Below, piece by piece: positions 41,346-52,174 of a stretch of 64,000 nucleotides of DNA; positions within the stretch are counted from its first letter, which is position 1; the number at the start of each line of letters is the position of its first letter. Made by a program: the position numbers and the translations under genes. The stretch is from Muriiphilus sp048268845 (GTDB taxonomy: Bacteria; Pseudomonadota; Alphaproteobacteria; Rhodobacterales; Rhodobacteraceae), in NCBI GenBank assembly GCA_048268845.1, contig JBLWUQ010000009.1:1-64000 (forward strand), in the 5' to 3' direction. The notes beneath the pieces were generated by a model. That model made no database searches. It had not been told where the DNA came from and worked only from the letters and a program-made list of their open reading frames with translations.

Positions 41346-42162
41346 GGCTGCACCCTCCCGAAAGCGGCCCGCGCCAGCAGCGCGGCACCGACCGGCCAGA
41401 GGATGAGCGACATCAGCGGCTTCCAGATCGCGATGCTGCCCGCAGCACCGCCGAGCCCGGTGGCCGCCCCGACCGCGTCGGACGAGGCGAGGTTGTAGAT
41501 GCGGAAGGCATCCGCCGGGTTCAGGACCAGAAGCCAGGGGAAGACCTGCTTGGTGAACACGCCGCCATCGTCGCCCACCACCGCGACCAACAAGCCAAGG
41601 TCATAGAGCACGACAAAGATCAGCCACAGCCCGATCGCCATTCCCGCCGCACCCGACGGGCGGCGCGCAAGGCAGGAGGCGGCATGGCCCAGCGCCAGAA
41701 AGGATGCGCCCAGGAGGGTCGAGGTCCAGATCAGCCGCCACAGCGCCGGCAGGCCCTCGGACGCCGAGGGGTCGGTCAGGAGTGCCGCGACCGCCGCCAC
41801 CGCATAGCCCAGCACCACCGCCAGCGCGACCACGCCCAGTTGCGCCAGGAGCTTGCCCAGAAGCACTTCGCCGCGCGTCACCGGATAGGTCATGAGCAGC
41901 GGCAGGGTGCCACGCTCGACCTCGCCCGCGATGGCGTCAAAGCTGATGAGGAGCGCGATCAGCGGCACCAGATAGACCGACAGGCTGGTCAGCGAGGCGA
42001 CGGTGACCGACAGCCGGTCAGCGCCAAGCGCCCCGGTCGGGGCAGAGCCTGCCGCCGACAGAACCAGCGCGAACAGCGCCATCATCGCCACCGCGATGGT
42101 GACCCAGCGGTTGCGCAGGGCGATGCGGAATTCGATCCCCGCGGTGGACAGGATACGGCGGA

Positions 42163-42166
<4 letters not shown>
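41342..42166 (-). CDS. nosY: NosY, permease of the copper-centre maturation ABC system
   Basis: This 274-residue membrane protein has six hydrophobic helices and the NosY start (RRILSTAGIEFRIALRNRWV). With NosF (ATPase) and NosD (periplasmic) it forms the complex that supports assembly of the CuZ cluster of NosZ. Start and stop overlap its neighbours by four bases each. Confidence 0.94.
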
Positions 42167-43056
<890 letters not shown>

Positions 43057-44355
43057 CTGTTCGCTCGTTGCGCCAGACCGGAACGGCCTTGGCGAGGGGT
43101 ATATAGGCATCCGGCACCGGGATTTCGCGCGGCGCCATCAAGGGGTGGCTGTCGACCACGCCGCCCGGCAGGGTCGCGGGGAAATTGGCCTGGCTCCAGC
43201 GCACAAGCTGCACGGCGGGCGCGCCCAGCAAGAGCTTGGCGGCGGGTTGCGACCACAGGATGTGGTCCATCAGGTCGTTCGGGCGATAGGAACTGTCGGC
43301 GCGCTGGTCGCCGTTGAGGTCGAAGGCGGGGTGGTCGGACCAGAAATTGCCGGTGCCCTCATAGCTCCACTCGACATCGGTGGTGCCGACGTATTTCACC
43401 TGGGTGCGGTTGCCGATGAAGGCGTTGCCGGTGATCGTGTTGCGCTCGGACCCGGCGGTGAAGTGGATGCCGATGTCGCAATTCTCGAACCGGTTCTGGG
43501 CAATCAGGTTGCGGTGGGCGTTGTAGATGAAGGTGCATTTCTCGGCGTCGCCGGTGACGAGGTTGCCGAAGATGTCCGACTGGTTGGTGTAGTTCAGCAT
43601 CACGCCATAATCGCGATCGTTGATCGAGATGTTGTCGCGCACCACGACCCTGTCGGAATACATCAGCGCAAAGCCGAGGTGGTTGCCGATCGAGACGTTG
43701 TCGATCACCTCGCTGTCGTGGGTATACATGTAGTGGACCGCGAACCGCAGGTCGCGAAACACGTTGCCGCGATAGGTGTTCTGCCTCGAGGTGTTCGAGA
43801 AGATGCCGTCGCGGCCAAAGCGGATCTCGTTGTTCTCGACCACCGCACCGGGGGAGTTCCAGACGTAGACGCCATTGCCGCGTGAATTCATGTGCCGAAG
43901 GCGCAAGCCCTCGATCCGGTTGCCACTGACGACCGAGTCGCGCGCGCCGTGGATGTCGATGCCGTAGAGGTTGTCGGACAGGTCGTTGTCCTCGACCCGC
44001 GCGCCGGTGGCGCGCTTGGTCAGCTTGATGCCCGCGTCGATGGTCTCGTGCGAGCGGCCGGAGCCGGTCACGATCAGCCCGCGCACCAGCACGCCGGGAA
44101 CGTCGACGGTGATCACGCTGCCCACGCCGCCGGCGTCGATATGGGCACCCTCGGCCCCGATCAGCGACAGCGCCTTGTCGATGAGCACCGGGCCCTGATG
44201 CAGGCCCGGCGCAAGGTAGAGCTCATCCCCGTCCACCGCTTGCGCGATGGCCAGGGCGAGCGCCGCGCCCCCGGCGGCCACGTCGATCCGCTCGGCGCGC
44301 AAAGGCAGCGCCGAGAGGACGAGGACGAGAACCAATAGGGGACGCAGCAGGGTCA

Positions 44356-46290
44356 TTATGCGGGTTCCACGAACATGCGGCCGCGCATTTCCATGTGCAG
44401 CGCGTGGCAGAACCACTGGCAGTAGTACCAGTAGACGCCGGCCTTGGCGGCAACGAAGGTCACCGAGGCGGTCTGCTGCGGCGACACTTCCATCGCGACG
44501 CCATGGTCGCCCATGGTGAAGCCGTGGGTCAGGTCGTCGATGTCATCGAGGTTGGTGACGATGACGGTGACCTCGTCGCCCTGCTTGACCGTGAAGGTCT
44601 CGAGCGAGAACTGCGGCGCCTGGCTGGTCATGTAGACCCGCACCTTGTTGCCGTCGCGGATCACGGTGTCCTGCCAGTCGTCGAGGTCGATGCCGTCGGC
44701 TTCGGCCTGCGCACGGGTATCGGCCCAGGAATGGTCGTTGCGGTCCCACACCGATACCGGGTTCACCAGCGAGCGGTGCACCAGGATCGAGTCGTGCGGT
44801 TCGGCAAAGGTCGGGCCGTCATGCACCAGCGTCATCTCGGTGCCGTTGACCTTGAACAACTGCTCGTTCTCGGGCTTGAGCGGGCCGACGTTGAGGAACC
44901 GGTCCTTCGAGAACTTGTTCATCGTCAGATACCAGTCGCCGTTCGCGTCCAGCGTCTCGCCCATCGGGGTCGAGTTGTGGCCGGGCTGGTAGTGCACGTC
45001 GTGCTTGGCCAGGATCGGGTCCACGCTCTCGCCGTTATGGGCGCGGATCGCGTCCTCGATGTTCCACATCACCACCTGGCTGTCGAGAAACAGCGTCGTG
45101 AACGCGTTGCCCTTGCCGTCAAAGCAGGTGTGAAGCGGCCCGAGGCCCAGTTCCGGCTCGGCAACAACCACCGAGCGCGGCTCGGCACCTTCGTAGAACA
45201 CCGCGTCGATCTTGGTGACGTCGATCACCGAGACGGTCGGCGACAGCTTGCCGGCGATGCAGAGGTGCTTGCGGTCCGGGGCCATGTTGCAGCCATGCGG
45301 GTTGTTCGGGATCGGGATGTAGCGGGTGTAGTTCTTGTTCTGACCCTTGCGCCCGTCGATCACCTTGACGCCGTTCAGCTCGATGAAATCGCCGGCTTCG
45401 ATGCCTTTCTCGATTTCCGCGATGTTGAACACCACGACGTGGTCCATCTCGGCTTCCATCATCTCGGGCAGGGTCATGCCCATTTCCGAGTTGTAGGAGG
45501 TCGAGAAGGCGTATTTGCCGTCGTAGTCGCAATCGGTGTTGTCGAGGTTGCCCGAGACCATCACCTGCCAGGCCATCGTCATCTCGTCGGCATTGATCGC
45601 CGAGTAGAAGTTGACGTATTTTTCCGGCTCGTCGAGGATCTTGCCGTCGTTGACCATCGGAACCTCGTCCTCGCCGTTGGCGAAGATGTAGTTGGTGCGC
45701 GGCCATTTCTGCGGACGCAGCCCGTGGATCGCCTTGGCGTTCGGGATCTCGAGGATCTTGTCGCACTTCATCACGTCGCAGCGCACCCGCGCCACGCGCG
45801 TGTTGGCCTTGTCGTTCATGAACAGGAACCGGCCGTCATAACGCCCTTCGGTGAAGGACATGTGGACGTGGTGCAGGTCGCCGTTGTCGTGGACCTTCTT
45901 GCCGTTGGCCTCGAGATAGGCCTTGGTCGCCGGCAGCATGTTCTCGGTCAGGACCTTGAGGCTTTCGTTGGTCTGTCCCCAGCCGGTCGCCGAGCAGCGG
46001 TTGAACACCGGCACGCGCATGAATTCGCGCATCGACGGGATGCCCAGAATACGCATCTCGCCGGACTGGCCCGAGGACCAGAAGCCATAATATTCGTCAA
46101 GCTCGCCCGGACCGGGGACCGAGTCATGTGCGGCTTGCGCACGCGCCGCCGTGGCCGAGGCCGCGGTGATCGCGGCAGCGCCGCCCATCAGGCCGAGACG
46201 CCCGCTGGCACCGCCAAGCACGGCCGCGCCGGTAGCAGTTGCGCCCATGAAGCCGCGACGGCTCAGGCCGGTTTTCGTTTCATCAGTCAT
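44356..46290 (-). CDS. nosZ: Nitrous-oxide reductase (clade I)
   Basis: This 644-residue Tat-exported copper enzyme reduces N2O to N2. The Tat motif LSRRGFMGA marks clade I. The N-terminal seven-bladed propeller carries the CuZ His ligands, including the DLHHVHMSF segment, and the C-terminal cupredoxin domain carries the CuA motif WYYCQWFCHALHMEM. The start at 46290 has AGGA eight bases upstream; it overlaps the nosR stop by four bases, unusual because nosZ often has its own promoter. Length matches known NosZ. Confidence 0.98.
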   Translation of the reverse strand: MTDETKTGLSRRGFMGATATGAAVLGGASGRLGLMGGAAAITAASATAARAQAAHDSVPGPGELDEYYGFWSSGQSGEMRILGIPSMREFMRVPVFNRCSATGWGQTNESLKVLTENMLPATKAYLEANGKKVHDNGDLHHVHMSFTEGRYDGRFLFMNDKANTRVARVRCDVMKCDKILEIPNAKAIHGLRPQKWPRTNYIFANGEDEVPMVNDGKILDEPEKYVNFYSAINADEMTMAWQVMVSGNLDNTDCDYDGKYAFSTSYNSEMGMTLPEMMEAEMDHVVVFNIAEIEKGIEAGDFIELNGVKVIDGRKGQNKNYTRYIPIPNNPHGCNMAPDRKHLCIAGKLSPTVSVIDVTKIDAVFYEGAEPRSVVVAEPELGLGPLHTCFDGKGNAFTTLFLDSQVVMWNIEDAIRAHNGESVDPILAKHDVHYQPGHNSTPMGETLDANGDWYLTMNKFSKDRFLNVGPLKPENEQLFKVNGTEMTLVHDGPTFAEPHDSILVHRSLVNPVSVWDRNDHSWADTRAQAEADGIDLDDWQDTVIRDGNKVRVYMTSQAPQFSLETFTVKQGDEVTVIVTNLDDIDDLTHGFTMGDHGVAMEVSPQQTASVTFVAAKAGVYWYYCQWFCHALHMEMRGRMFVEPA

Positions 46291-48542
46291 GTCACTGTTC
46301 CTTTCGTGTGGTCTGACTTGTTCGGATGGTTTTCGAGCTGTCCCTTCAGACGCGGGGGCAGATCGGGAGATCCCACGGACGCGCGCCGCTTGACCTGGCG
46401 GATCACGACGGGGCATTTGGTTTCCGACTGGTAGAGCACCTGGCAATGCATGCAGTTGAGGCATTCATTGGGGTTGATCTCGCCGGTCGGGTGAATTGCC
46501 TGCACGAAGCACTCGTTGGCGCAGCGGTGGCAGGGGTTGCCGCATTCCTTGTAGCGCTTGAGCCAGTTGAACATGCGCAGCCGCGCCGGGATCGCCAGGG
46601 CAGCCCCCAGCGGGCAGAGATAGCGGCAATAGAAGCGCTCGACGAACAGCCCCGCGACCAGCAGCGCCACGGCATAGGCCACGAACGGCCAGGCGCGCAT
46701 GAACTTGAGCACGATCGCGGTCTTGAACGGCTCGACCTCGGCCAGATGCTCGGCCTGTTCGATCGAGTAGAGCGAGACACCGAACAGCCCGAGGAAGATC
46801 ATGTACTTGATCGGCCAGAGGCGCTCGTGCAGCCCCCATGGCAGGGTCCATTGCGGTATCCTGAGCTTGCGGCCGATCTGGTTGGTCAGTTCCTGCAACG
46901 CGCCGAACGGGCAGAGCCAGCCGCAATAGGCCCCCCGGCCCCAGAACAGGAGCGCCGTCGCGACCGAGAACCACAGGATGAACGTCAAGGGGTCGAGCAG
47001 GAACGCCTGCCAGCTGAACCCCGAGGTCAGCGAACCGAACAGCGCCATGATGTTCACGACCGACAACTGCGCGTTGGCATACCAGCCCAGGAACACCAGC
47101 GTCACCGTCAGGAACGACATGCGGAACCAGTAGGTCACGCGCTCGGACTTGGTCAGGAACATCTGGAAGAAGAACGCCGCCGTCAGCACCAGCAGCATGA
47201 GGCCAAGGCCGATGATCTCGGGCGTCTTGTCGTTCCAGATGCGCTTCCACAGCGCGCTCTGGGCGGCAAGCTCGATCTCGGCTTCCGACCCTGCCGCGGC
47301 GGCGGCGGTGGCCGGATCGACCGGCGCGGGCGCCACCGTGCGGGTGTAGGCGCGCGGCAGGGCATAGGCCAGATCGAAGGTGGTGAAGACCTTTTCGATC
47401 GCCGCGACCTCGCGGTGCACCAGAAGCTGGATGCGGAACGGCTTGGTCGGGTCGAAACCGACATCGGCGGGGATCTTGAAGATGTCGCGCTCGGCGAAAT
47501 CGGGGGCGCCATCGGCGGCGATCGGCCCCATCCGGCGGTGGCCACGGTCGCGGAAGCGCACCGACACATCGTCCTGGATCAGCACGATCCGGTCGAAGAT
47601 GCCGCCGCGCACATAGCCCGAGCCCTTGAAGGAATAGATCCCGCGCCCGACCACCATGATCGCGTGCTCGCCCGGCTCGAGCCAGTTTTCGAGGTTGGCA
47701 TATTCCGCCTCGCCCAGCAGGCTCAGCCCGATACCCGGCACGCTGACCAGCGCGGTCTGCATGTCGATATAGACGGTCTCGGGCGGTTCGGTCAGGGCCC
47801 GCGCGGTGGCGCGCGGATCGCCCAGCGCCTCGAAGGCGGCGTTGACCTGGCCCACGTCCAGCGACAGCCGGCGCAGCGTGCCATCGCCTTCCATCGTCAG
47901 CCAGTCCTCGGGCGCCTTCGCCTCGGGATCGACCTCGAGCTGCGGCCCGGTCGGGGCCGCCGCTTCGGTCAGCCCGCCCAGCCCCAGCGCCCGCGCCACC
48001 TTGAGGCCGGACCGCACGATGCTGTCGTCGATCACCATCACGGTGACGGTGGCGCCGGAAATGATGTTGAGGTCGTGACCCGAACCGCCCGCGGCGGCCT
48101 CGACGGCAAGGTCGAGCCCGACATAATCGTGGGCCATCGCCTGGATCTTCGAGTCCGGGATGCCGATCAGGACGATCGGTTCGGAGTGCTTGACCAGTTC
48201 GACGCCGAGGATGAGCGCATCCTTGTCGACGGCGACCATGGTGTGAATGGGCTTGCCGGAATAGCCGGTCGTGCCGACGAAATCCGAGGTGATGAAGACA
48301 TACCCGATTTCCTCGCCGCCCTTCATCAGCGGCGCGACCGGCACATCGGCGCGAATCGGCCCGAAGGCGTCGGCGCCTTCGACAATCGTGCCGGGGGCGA
48401 TCTGGGGAAGGAAGGAGGCCAGCACCGAGGCGCCGGTCTGGGCGCTTGCCGGAGTGCAAAGCCCGAGGATCAGGGCGAATGCGGCGACCAGGAAGGTCTG
48501 GACCGGGGTGCGCAGGGAAAGCAGGTAAGTCGGGGAACGCAT
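46287..48542 (-). CDS. nosR: NosR, membrane flavoprotein/Fe–S regulator of N2O reduction
   Basis: This 751-residue protein has a signal peptide, a periplasmic FMN-binding domain with the flavinylation motif SGAT (Thr165, target of NosX), about six membrane helices in the middle, and cytoplasmic Cys motifs: YCGWLCPFGALQE, CRYLCPLGAA, then a ferredoxin-like CHRCANECF and CLNCMHCQ. It passes electrons to NosZ and is needed for nos transcription. I start it at 48542, after the nosC stop by one base; upstream codons overlap nosC. Confidence 0.96.
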   Translation of the reverse strand: MRSPTYLLSLRTPVQTFLVAAFALILGLCTPASAQTGASVLASFLPQIAPGTIVEGADAFGPIRADVPVAPLMKGGEEIGYVFITSDFVGTTGYSGKPIHTMVAVDKDALILGVELVKHSEPIVLIGIPDSKIQAMAHDYVGLDLAVEAAAGGSGHDLNIISGATVTVMVIDDSIVRSGLKVARALGLGGLTEAAAPTGPQLEVDPEAKAPEDWLTMEGDGTLRRLSLDVGQVNAAFEALGDPRATARALTEPPETVYIDMQTALVSVPGIGLSLLGEAEYANLENWLEPGEHAIMVVGRGIYSFKGSGYVRGGIFDRIVLIQDDVSVRFRDRGHRRMGPIAADGAPDFAERDIFKIPADVGFDPTKPFRIQLLVHREVAAIEKVFTTFDLAYALPRAYTRTVAPAPVDPATAAAAAGSEAEIELAAQSALWKRIWNDKTPEIIGLGLMLLVLTAAFFFQMFLTKSERVTYWFRMSFLTVTLVFLGWYANAQLSVVNIMALFGSLTSGFSWQAFLLDPLTFILWFSVATALLFWGRGAYCGWLCPFGALQELTNQIGRKLRIPQWTLPWGLHERLWPIKYMIFLGLFGVSLYSIEQAEHLAEVEPFKTAIVLKFMRAWPFVAYAVALLVAGLFVERFYCRYLCPLGAALAIPARLRMFNWLKRYKECGNPCHRCANECFVQAIHPTGEINPNECLNCMHCQVLYQSETKCPVVIRQVKRRASVGSPDLPPRLKGQLENHPNKSDHTKGTVT

Positions 48543-48543
48543 G

Positions 48544-48921
48544 TCAAATCTCGGTTCTTGTCGGAGGCCCGCGGGCACGCGAGCGCACCACGGTCTGCGC
48601 GGCGCCTTGCGCCTCGCTCACGCAGTGCCTGACCGGCAGCAAGTTGCAGGGAAGAGCGACGCCGCCGGTTTGGGGCAGGTCGACCATCGGGGGAACCATG
48701 CAGTCGGCGCAATGGTCACAATCGGCGCCCGGATCGTCGATCCGGTTGCCGTCACGGTCCATGGTGATCGTCTCGGCGCCGTCCATGCCGCAGATCACCA
48801 GTTCGACCGCCCCGAGCGAGGCGAGCGCATGGCTCACGCGCAGAACCGAATCCGCCCAGGCGCTGGCGGCAAGGCTCAGCATCAGAAAGAAGGGCAGGAT
48901 TGGGATCATTACACGTCTCAT
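48544..48921 (-). CDS. nosC: NosC-like exported small protein with CxxCxxC motif
   Basis: The 125-residue protein has a hydrophobic signal segment (PILPFFLMLSLAASAWA) and CDHCADC (Cys68, Cys71, Cys74), the CxxCxxC motif described for NosC of Paracoccus. Its function is unknown. It is the first gene of the operon and starts 36 nt downstream of an FNR-type box. The annotated ATG at 48921 would place it at the expected transcription start; the ATG at 48909 is an alternative with an untranslated leader of about 12 nt. Confidence 0.75.
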   Translation of the reverse strand: MRRVMIPILPFFLMLSLAASAWADSVLRVSHALASLGAVELVICGMDGAETITMDRDGNRIDDPGADCDHCADCMVPPMVDLPQTGGVALPCNLLPVRHCVSEAQGAAQTVVRSRARGPPTRTEI

Positions 48922-48956
48922 GGGCGGCGGTATGGCATTGTCCGCCGGGTGTGATC

Positions 48957-48970
48957 TTGATCTACATCAA
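48957..48970. promoter_or_regulatory. FNR-type box for the nos operon
   Basis: TTGATCTACATCAA is a perfect TTGAT-N4-ATCAA palindrome of the CRP/FNR family (FnrP, NnrR/Nnr or DnrD type). Its centre lies 42.5 nt before the nosC ATG at 48921. A -10-like CATACC follows at the expected distance (minus-strand, about 48929–48934). It probably activates the operon when oxygen is low or NO is present. Confidence 0.85.
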
Positions 48971-49057
48971 TTCCAAGGAAGGAATGACTGAACTTGTCGT
49001 TATGTCGCAGACCCGCCGCGACAGAGGGTCGCGACGCGCCTGCCGTATGACGGATTT

Positions 49058-50095
49058 TCATTGTTTTTCAAACGCATCGCGCCAGCGGGCGATAAACCGG
49101 CGGGTTTTCGCCTGATCCAGCGCGATGAGCAGCGGCAGCCCCAGTCCTATCAGGATTCGCCGCCCGCCCGGCCCCGCTTCGGCCTCGCCGGCAAAGCCGT
49201 CGTCAGGCGCGATCAGGTTGGTGCGCGCCATGCGTTGCCGACCCTCATCCGATAGCAGAAATTCGAGAAATGCGCCAGCCGCGTCGCGGTCGCTGCCCCT
49301 GGGCAGAATCGCCGCACGCGACAGGACGAGCGCATAGTCGTTGGGGATCACCACGCCCAGCACCGGGTTCGCGGCGGCGGCGGTTTCGGCGTAGGAACCC
49401 AATACATTGTAGGCAATGAGGTATTCGCCAGACGCAACGCCCGCGATGATCTCGGCCGAGCAGCAGGTGGCGACCGCCCCGGTGCGCGCGAAGGCTTCCA
49501 TCAGCGCACCGAAGGTCGATGCCTCCTGACTGTCCATGAAGGCAAAGAGATAGCCCAGCCCGCTTTCCTCGATGTCATAGGTCGCGACCTTGCCGCCATA
49601 GGGCGTATCGGCCGGGCGCAGCAGGTCGAGCAGATCGAATCGCGACAGCGGCACCTCGGCGGGCGGCACCAGATCGCGGTTGTAGACGATCACCGCCGGT
49701 TCGCGCGTCACCCCCCAGATCTCGTCGCGCCAGCGCAATTCGGGCGGCAGCGCCTGGGTGGCGGGCGAGTGCCACTCGCTCGCGCAGCCGTCGTTCACCA
49801 GCTTGACCATCTGGTGCACGCCGGAACTGATGACGATGTCGGCGCCGTGCTCGCCGGCCCGGCAGTCCTGCCGGGTCAGCTCGTAGAGGTCATTGGACCC
49901 CCATTGCTCGAACCGGACGGCAAGGCCCGGCCGCGCGGCGATGAAGGCTTCGACGGTGGGGCCGAGGATGTCGATATCGGTGGTGGTGCGCAGCACGATC
50001 CGGCTGGCGGCGTCCTCGGGCCCGAAACCGCGCACGGCCTCCTGAGCGGCGGCTGGCTGCGCGAGGGCCAGGGCCAGGGCAAGCGGACGGATCAT
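49058..50095 (-). CDS. Periplasmic solute-binding protein encoded with a TctDE-type sensor pair
   Basis: This 345-residue protein has a short signal peptide (LALALALAQPAAAQE) and the type II binding fold of the Fe3+/thiamine/spermidine binding group (IVLRTTTDIDILGPTVEAFI). The ATG overlaps the histidine-kinase stop by four bases. In several proteobacteria such binding proteins are encoded with TctDE-type two-component systems and are thought to take part in signal detection; transport partners are not in this operon. A short hydrophobic stretch near the C-terminus (RRILIGLGLPLLIAL) is family-typical and not a convincing membrane anchor. Confidence 0.82.
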   Translation of the reverse strand: MIRPLALALALAQPAAAQEAVRGFGPEDAASRIVLRTTTDIDILGPTVEAFIAARPGLAVRFEQWGSNDLYELTRQDCRAGEHGADIVISSGVHQMVKLVNDGCASEWHSPATQALPPELRWRDEIWGVTREPAVIVYNRDLVPPAEVPLSRFDLLDLLRPADTPYGGKVATYDIEESGLGYLFAFMDSQEASTFGALMEAFARTGAVATCCSAEIIAGVASGEYLIAYNVLGSYAETAAAANPVLGVVIPNDYALVLSRAAILPRGSDRDAAGAFLEFLLSDEGRQRMARTNLIAPDDGFAGEAEAGPGGRRILIGLGLPLLIALDQAKTRRFIARWRDAFEKQ

Positions 50096-51477
50096 CGGCG
50101 CGGCTCGCCGGGAAAGACCATGCTGATGCGGAAGCCTTCGGGCCGCGCGCTCATCTCGAGGCTGCCGCCGAAGGCTTCGGCCACGGATTTGGCGATCGAC
50201 AGCCCCAGCCCGGCGCTTTTCCCGCTCGAGGCGGCGTTGCGCAGGAACCGGTCGCCAAGCTGGCCCTGAACCTCCGCCGTCGGCCCCTGCCCGGCATCCT
50301 CGACCCAGATCAGCGCAGCGCCGCCCTCTGTCCCCGCCCCGACCGTGACCGGCGCCGTGCCGTGGGTCAGCGCGTTGAACAGCAGGTTCTTCACCGCCTC
50401 GCCCAGCGACAGCGCATCGGCGCGCGCCAGCACGGGGTCTTCGCCGATCTCGAGCTGGACCACCGCGCCGGGGGCGATCAGGTGATGATCCTCGCCCTCG
50501 ACCACGCCAAGCGCGATGTCGCGCAGGTCGATAACCTCGCGCCGCGCGGCGTCGATCCGGTGGATCACCATGGCGCGCGACAGCATCTGGTCAAGCAACC
50601 GGCCAAGGCTGACGCTGCGGCGGTGGATGCGCCCGACGATCTGGCGCAGCCGCGCCGGGTCGTCCTCGCCCCCGGCCAGATCGGCCTGCGCGCGCAGTGC
50701 CGCGACCGGGGTGCGCAACTGGTGCGCGGTGTCGGAGATCAGCCGCTGCATCGTGCCCAACTGCCGGTCGAGCCGCCCCATGAAGCCATTGAGCGCGCCG
50801 ACCATCACGCCGATTTCACGCGGCAGCGCCATGTCGATCGGGGTCAGATCCTGCGGGTCGCGCGCCTCGAGCCGCGCGGCAAGCCGGTCCAGCGGCCCCA
50901 GCGCCGAGCGGATCACCAGATAGGACAGAACCAGCACCGCGACCCCGGCTATCGCCAGCACCGCCAGCGCGTTACGGGTGATGTTCCATGCCAACTGGTC
51001 ACGGGCGCGCTGGGTCTGGGCGATGACGATATCGACCTGCCCGGAAAAGCTGCGCTCGGCAAAGCGGCGGGTGAAGCGGATGATGCGCGCCGGCTCGCCG
51101 GTGAACAGGCCATCCACCAGCATCGGATCGGGCCCGGCGCGGGCGGCGGCCTCGGCAAGCTCGGGGTAGCCGGTCAGAACCTCGCCGCCCGGCCCGGTGA
51201 CGAGATAGCCGACCCGGTCCTCGGGCGCGAGCGCCAGCAATTCAAAGGCCGACACCGGAATATCGACCACCGGCGCGCCGTCCACGACCGAAACCGAGGT
51301 GGCGATGGCCGAGGCCGCCCCGACCAGCAGCCGGTCAAAGGCATCGCGCGCGGCGGCCTTGCCATAGGCATAGGTCGCCAGCGCCAGCAGCACGCCCCCG
51401 ACGCACAAAAGCCCGCCCAGCCCGACCAGCATCCGCGCCGACAACGACATCGTGGGGCGGGGCGCGGGCTCAGCCAT
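50092..51477 (-). CDS. tctE: Sensor histidine kinase, TctE-like
   Basis: The predicted 461-residue kinase has two membrane helices (about residues 15–35 and 160–185) that flank a periplasmic domain with ALAPEDRVGYLVTGPGGEVL, a HAMP linker, the H box LISDTAHQLRTPVAALRAQ and an ATP-binding domain with a loose N box (NLLFNALTHG) and GLGLSIAKSVAEAFGG. TctE-type kinases sense tricarboxylates and phosphorylate TctD. I used the ATG at 51477; it overlaps the response-regulator gene by eight bases. Confidence 0.88.
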   Translation of the reverse strand: MAEPAPRPTMSLSARMLVGLGGLLCVGGVLLALATYAYGKAAARDAFDRLLVGAASAIATSVSVVDGAPVVDIPVSAFELLALAPEDRVGYLVTGPGGEVLTGYPELAEAAARAGPDPMLVDGLFTGEPARIIRFTRRFAERSFSGQVDIVIAQTQRARDQLAWNITRNALAVLAIAGVAVLVLSYLVIRSALGPLDRLAARLEARDPQDLTPIDMALPREIGVMVGALNGFMGRLDRQLGTMQRLISDTAHQLRTPVAALRAQADLAGGEDDPARLRQIVGRIHRRSVSLGRLLDQMLSRAMVIHRIDAARREVIDLRDIALGVVEGEDHHLIAPGAVVQLEIGEDPVLARADALSLGEAVKNLLFNALTHGTAPVTVGAGTEGGAALIWVEDAGQGPTAEVQGQLGDRFLRNAASSGKSAGLGLSIAKSVAEAFGGSLEMSARPEGFRISMVFPGEPRR

Positions 51478-52141
51478 CGGCATCGAGCGTATAGCCCCGG
51501 CCACGCAGGGTGCGGATCGAGACGCCGGAACCCGCGATCTTCTTGCGCAACCGGGCGACGTAAAGCTCGATCGCATTGGCCCCGACCACCGTATCATCGA
51601 AGGAATAGAGCCCCTCGAGCAGTTGATCCTTACTGTGGATCTGGCCCTTCTGACGCATCAGGATGCCCAGCAGCGCGAATTCGCGCCGGGTCAGGTCAAG
51701 GCGTGCTCCGTCCAGCGTGACGACCCCCGCCAGCGGATCGAAGCCCAGCGCGCCGATGCGGATCTCGCCCGAGCGGTCGCTGTCCTTGCGCCGTTGCAGC
51801 ACATGCAGCCGCGCCTCAAGCTCGCGCTGGTCGAACGGTTTCACCAGATAATCGTCGGCCCCGAAACTGAAGGCCGACAGCTTGTCCTCGACCGAGAACT
51901 GCGCCGTCAGCATCAGCACCGGCATGTTGTGCCCGCCCTGCCGCATCTCGCGCAGAAGGTCGGTGCCGGAGCCGTCGGGCAGGCTGATGTCGAGGATCAC
52001 CACGTCGTATTTCTGCACGCCCAGACAGTCGCGCGCCTCGGCCAGCGTCATGGCATAGTCGCAGGCCACACCGCTCTGGCGCAGGCGCGACAGGGTCGCG
52101 TCGGCCAGATCCTGTGCATCCTCGACCAGCAAGATCCGCAT
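51470..52141 (-). CDS. tctD: Response regulator, OmpR family, TctD-like
   Basis: This 223-residue regulator has a receiver domain (VEDAQDLAD, VILDISLPDGSG with the phospho-Asp at about residue 51, TAQ, PFDQRE-type Lys) and a C-terminal winged helix ending IRTLRGRGYTLDAD. TctD activates tctCBA in response to citrate-like substrates. The start at 52141 is clear from the family. It is first in the operon tctD–tctE–binding protein, divergent from tctCBA. Confidence 0.9.
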   Translation of the reverse strand: MRILLVEDAQDLADATLSRLRQSGVACDYAMTLAEARDCLGVQKYDVVILDISLPDGSGTDLLREMRQGGHNMPVLMLTAQFSVEDKLSAFSFGADDYLVKPFDQRELEARLHVLQRRKDSDRSGEIRIGALGFDPLAGVVTLDGARLDLTRREFALLGILMRQKGQIHSKDQLLEGLYSFDDTVVGANAIELYVARLRKKIAGSGVSIRTLRGRGYTLDADG

Positions 52142-52174
52142 TCTTCTCCCCTTCAATGCGGCGGCCCATACTCT

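Noticed and set aside
44395..46434. 679-residue plus-strand frame opposite nosZ
   Set aside because: nosZ has intact CuA and CuZ motifs; the antisense frame has no recognisable features.
50992..51477. Kinase start upstream at 51597
   Set aside because: The extra 40 codons overlap the coding region of tctD and are not hydrophobic or conserved; the ATG at 51477 places the first membrane helix correctly.
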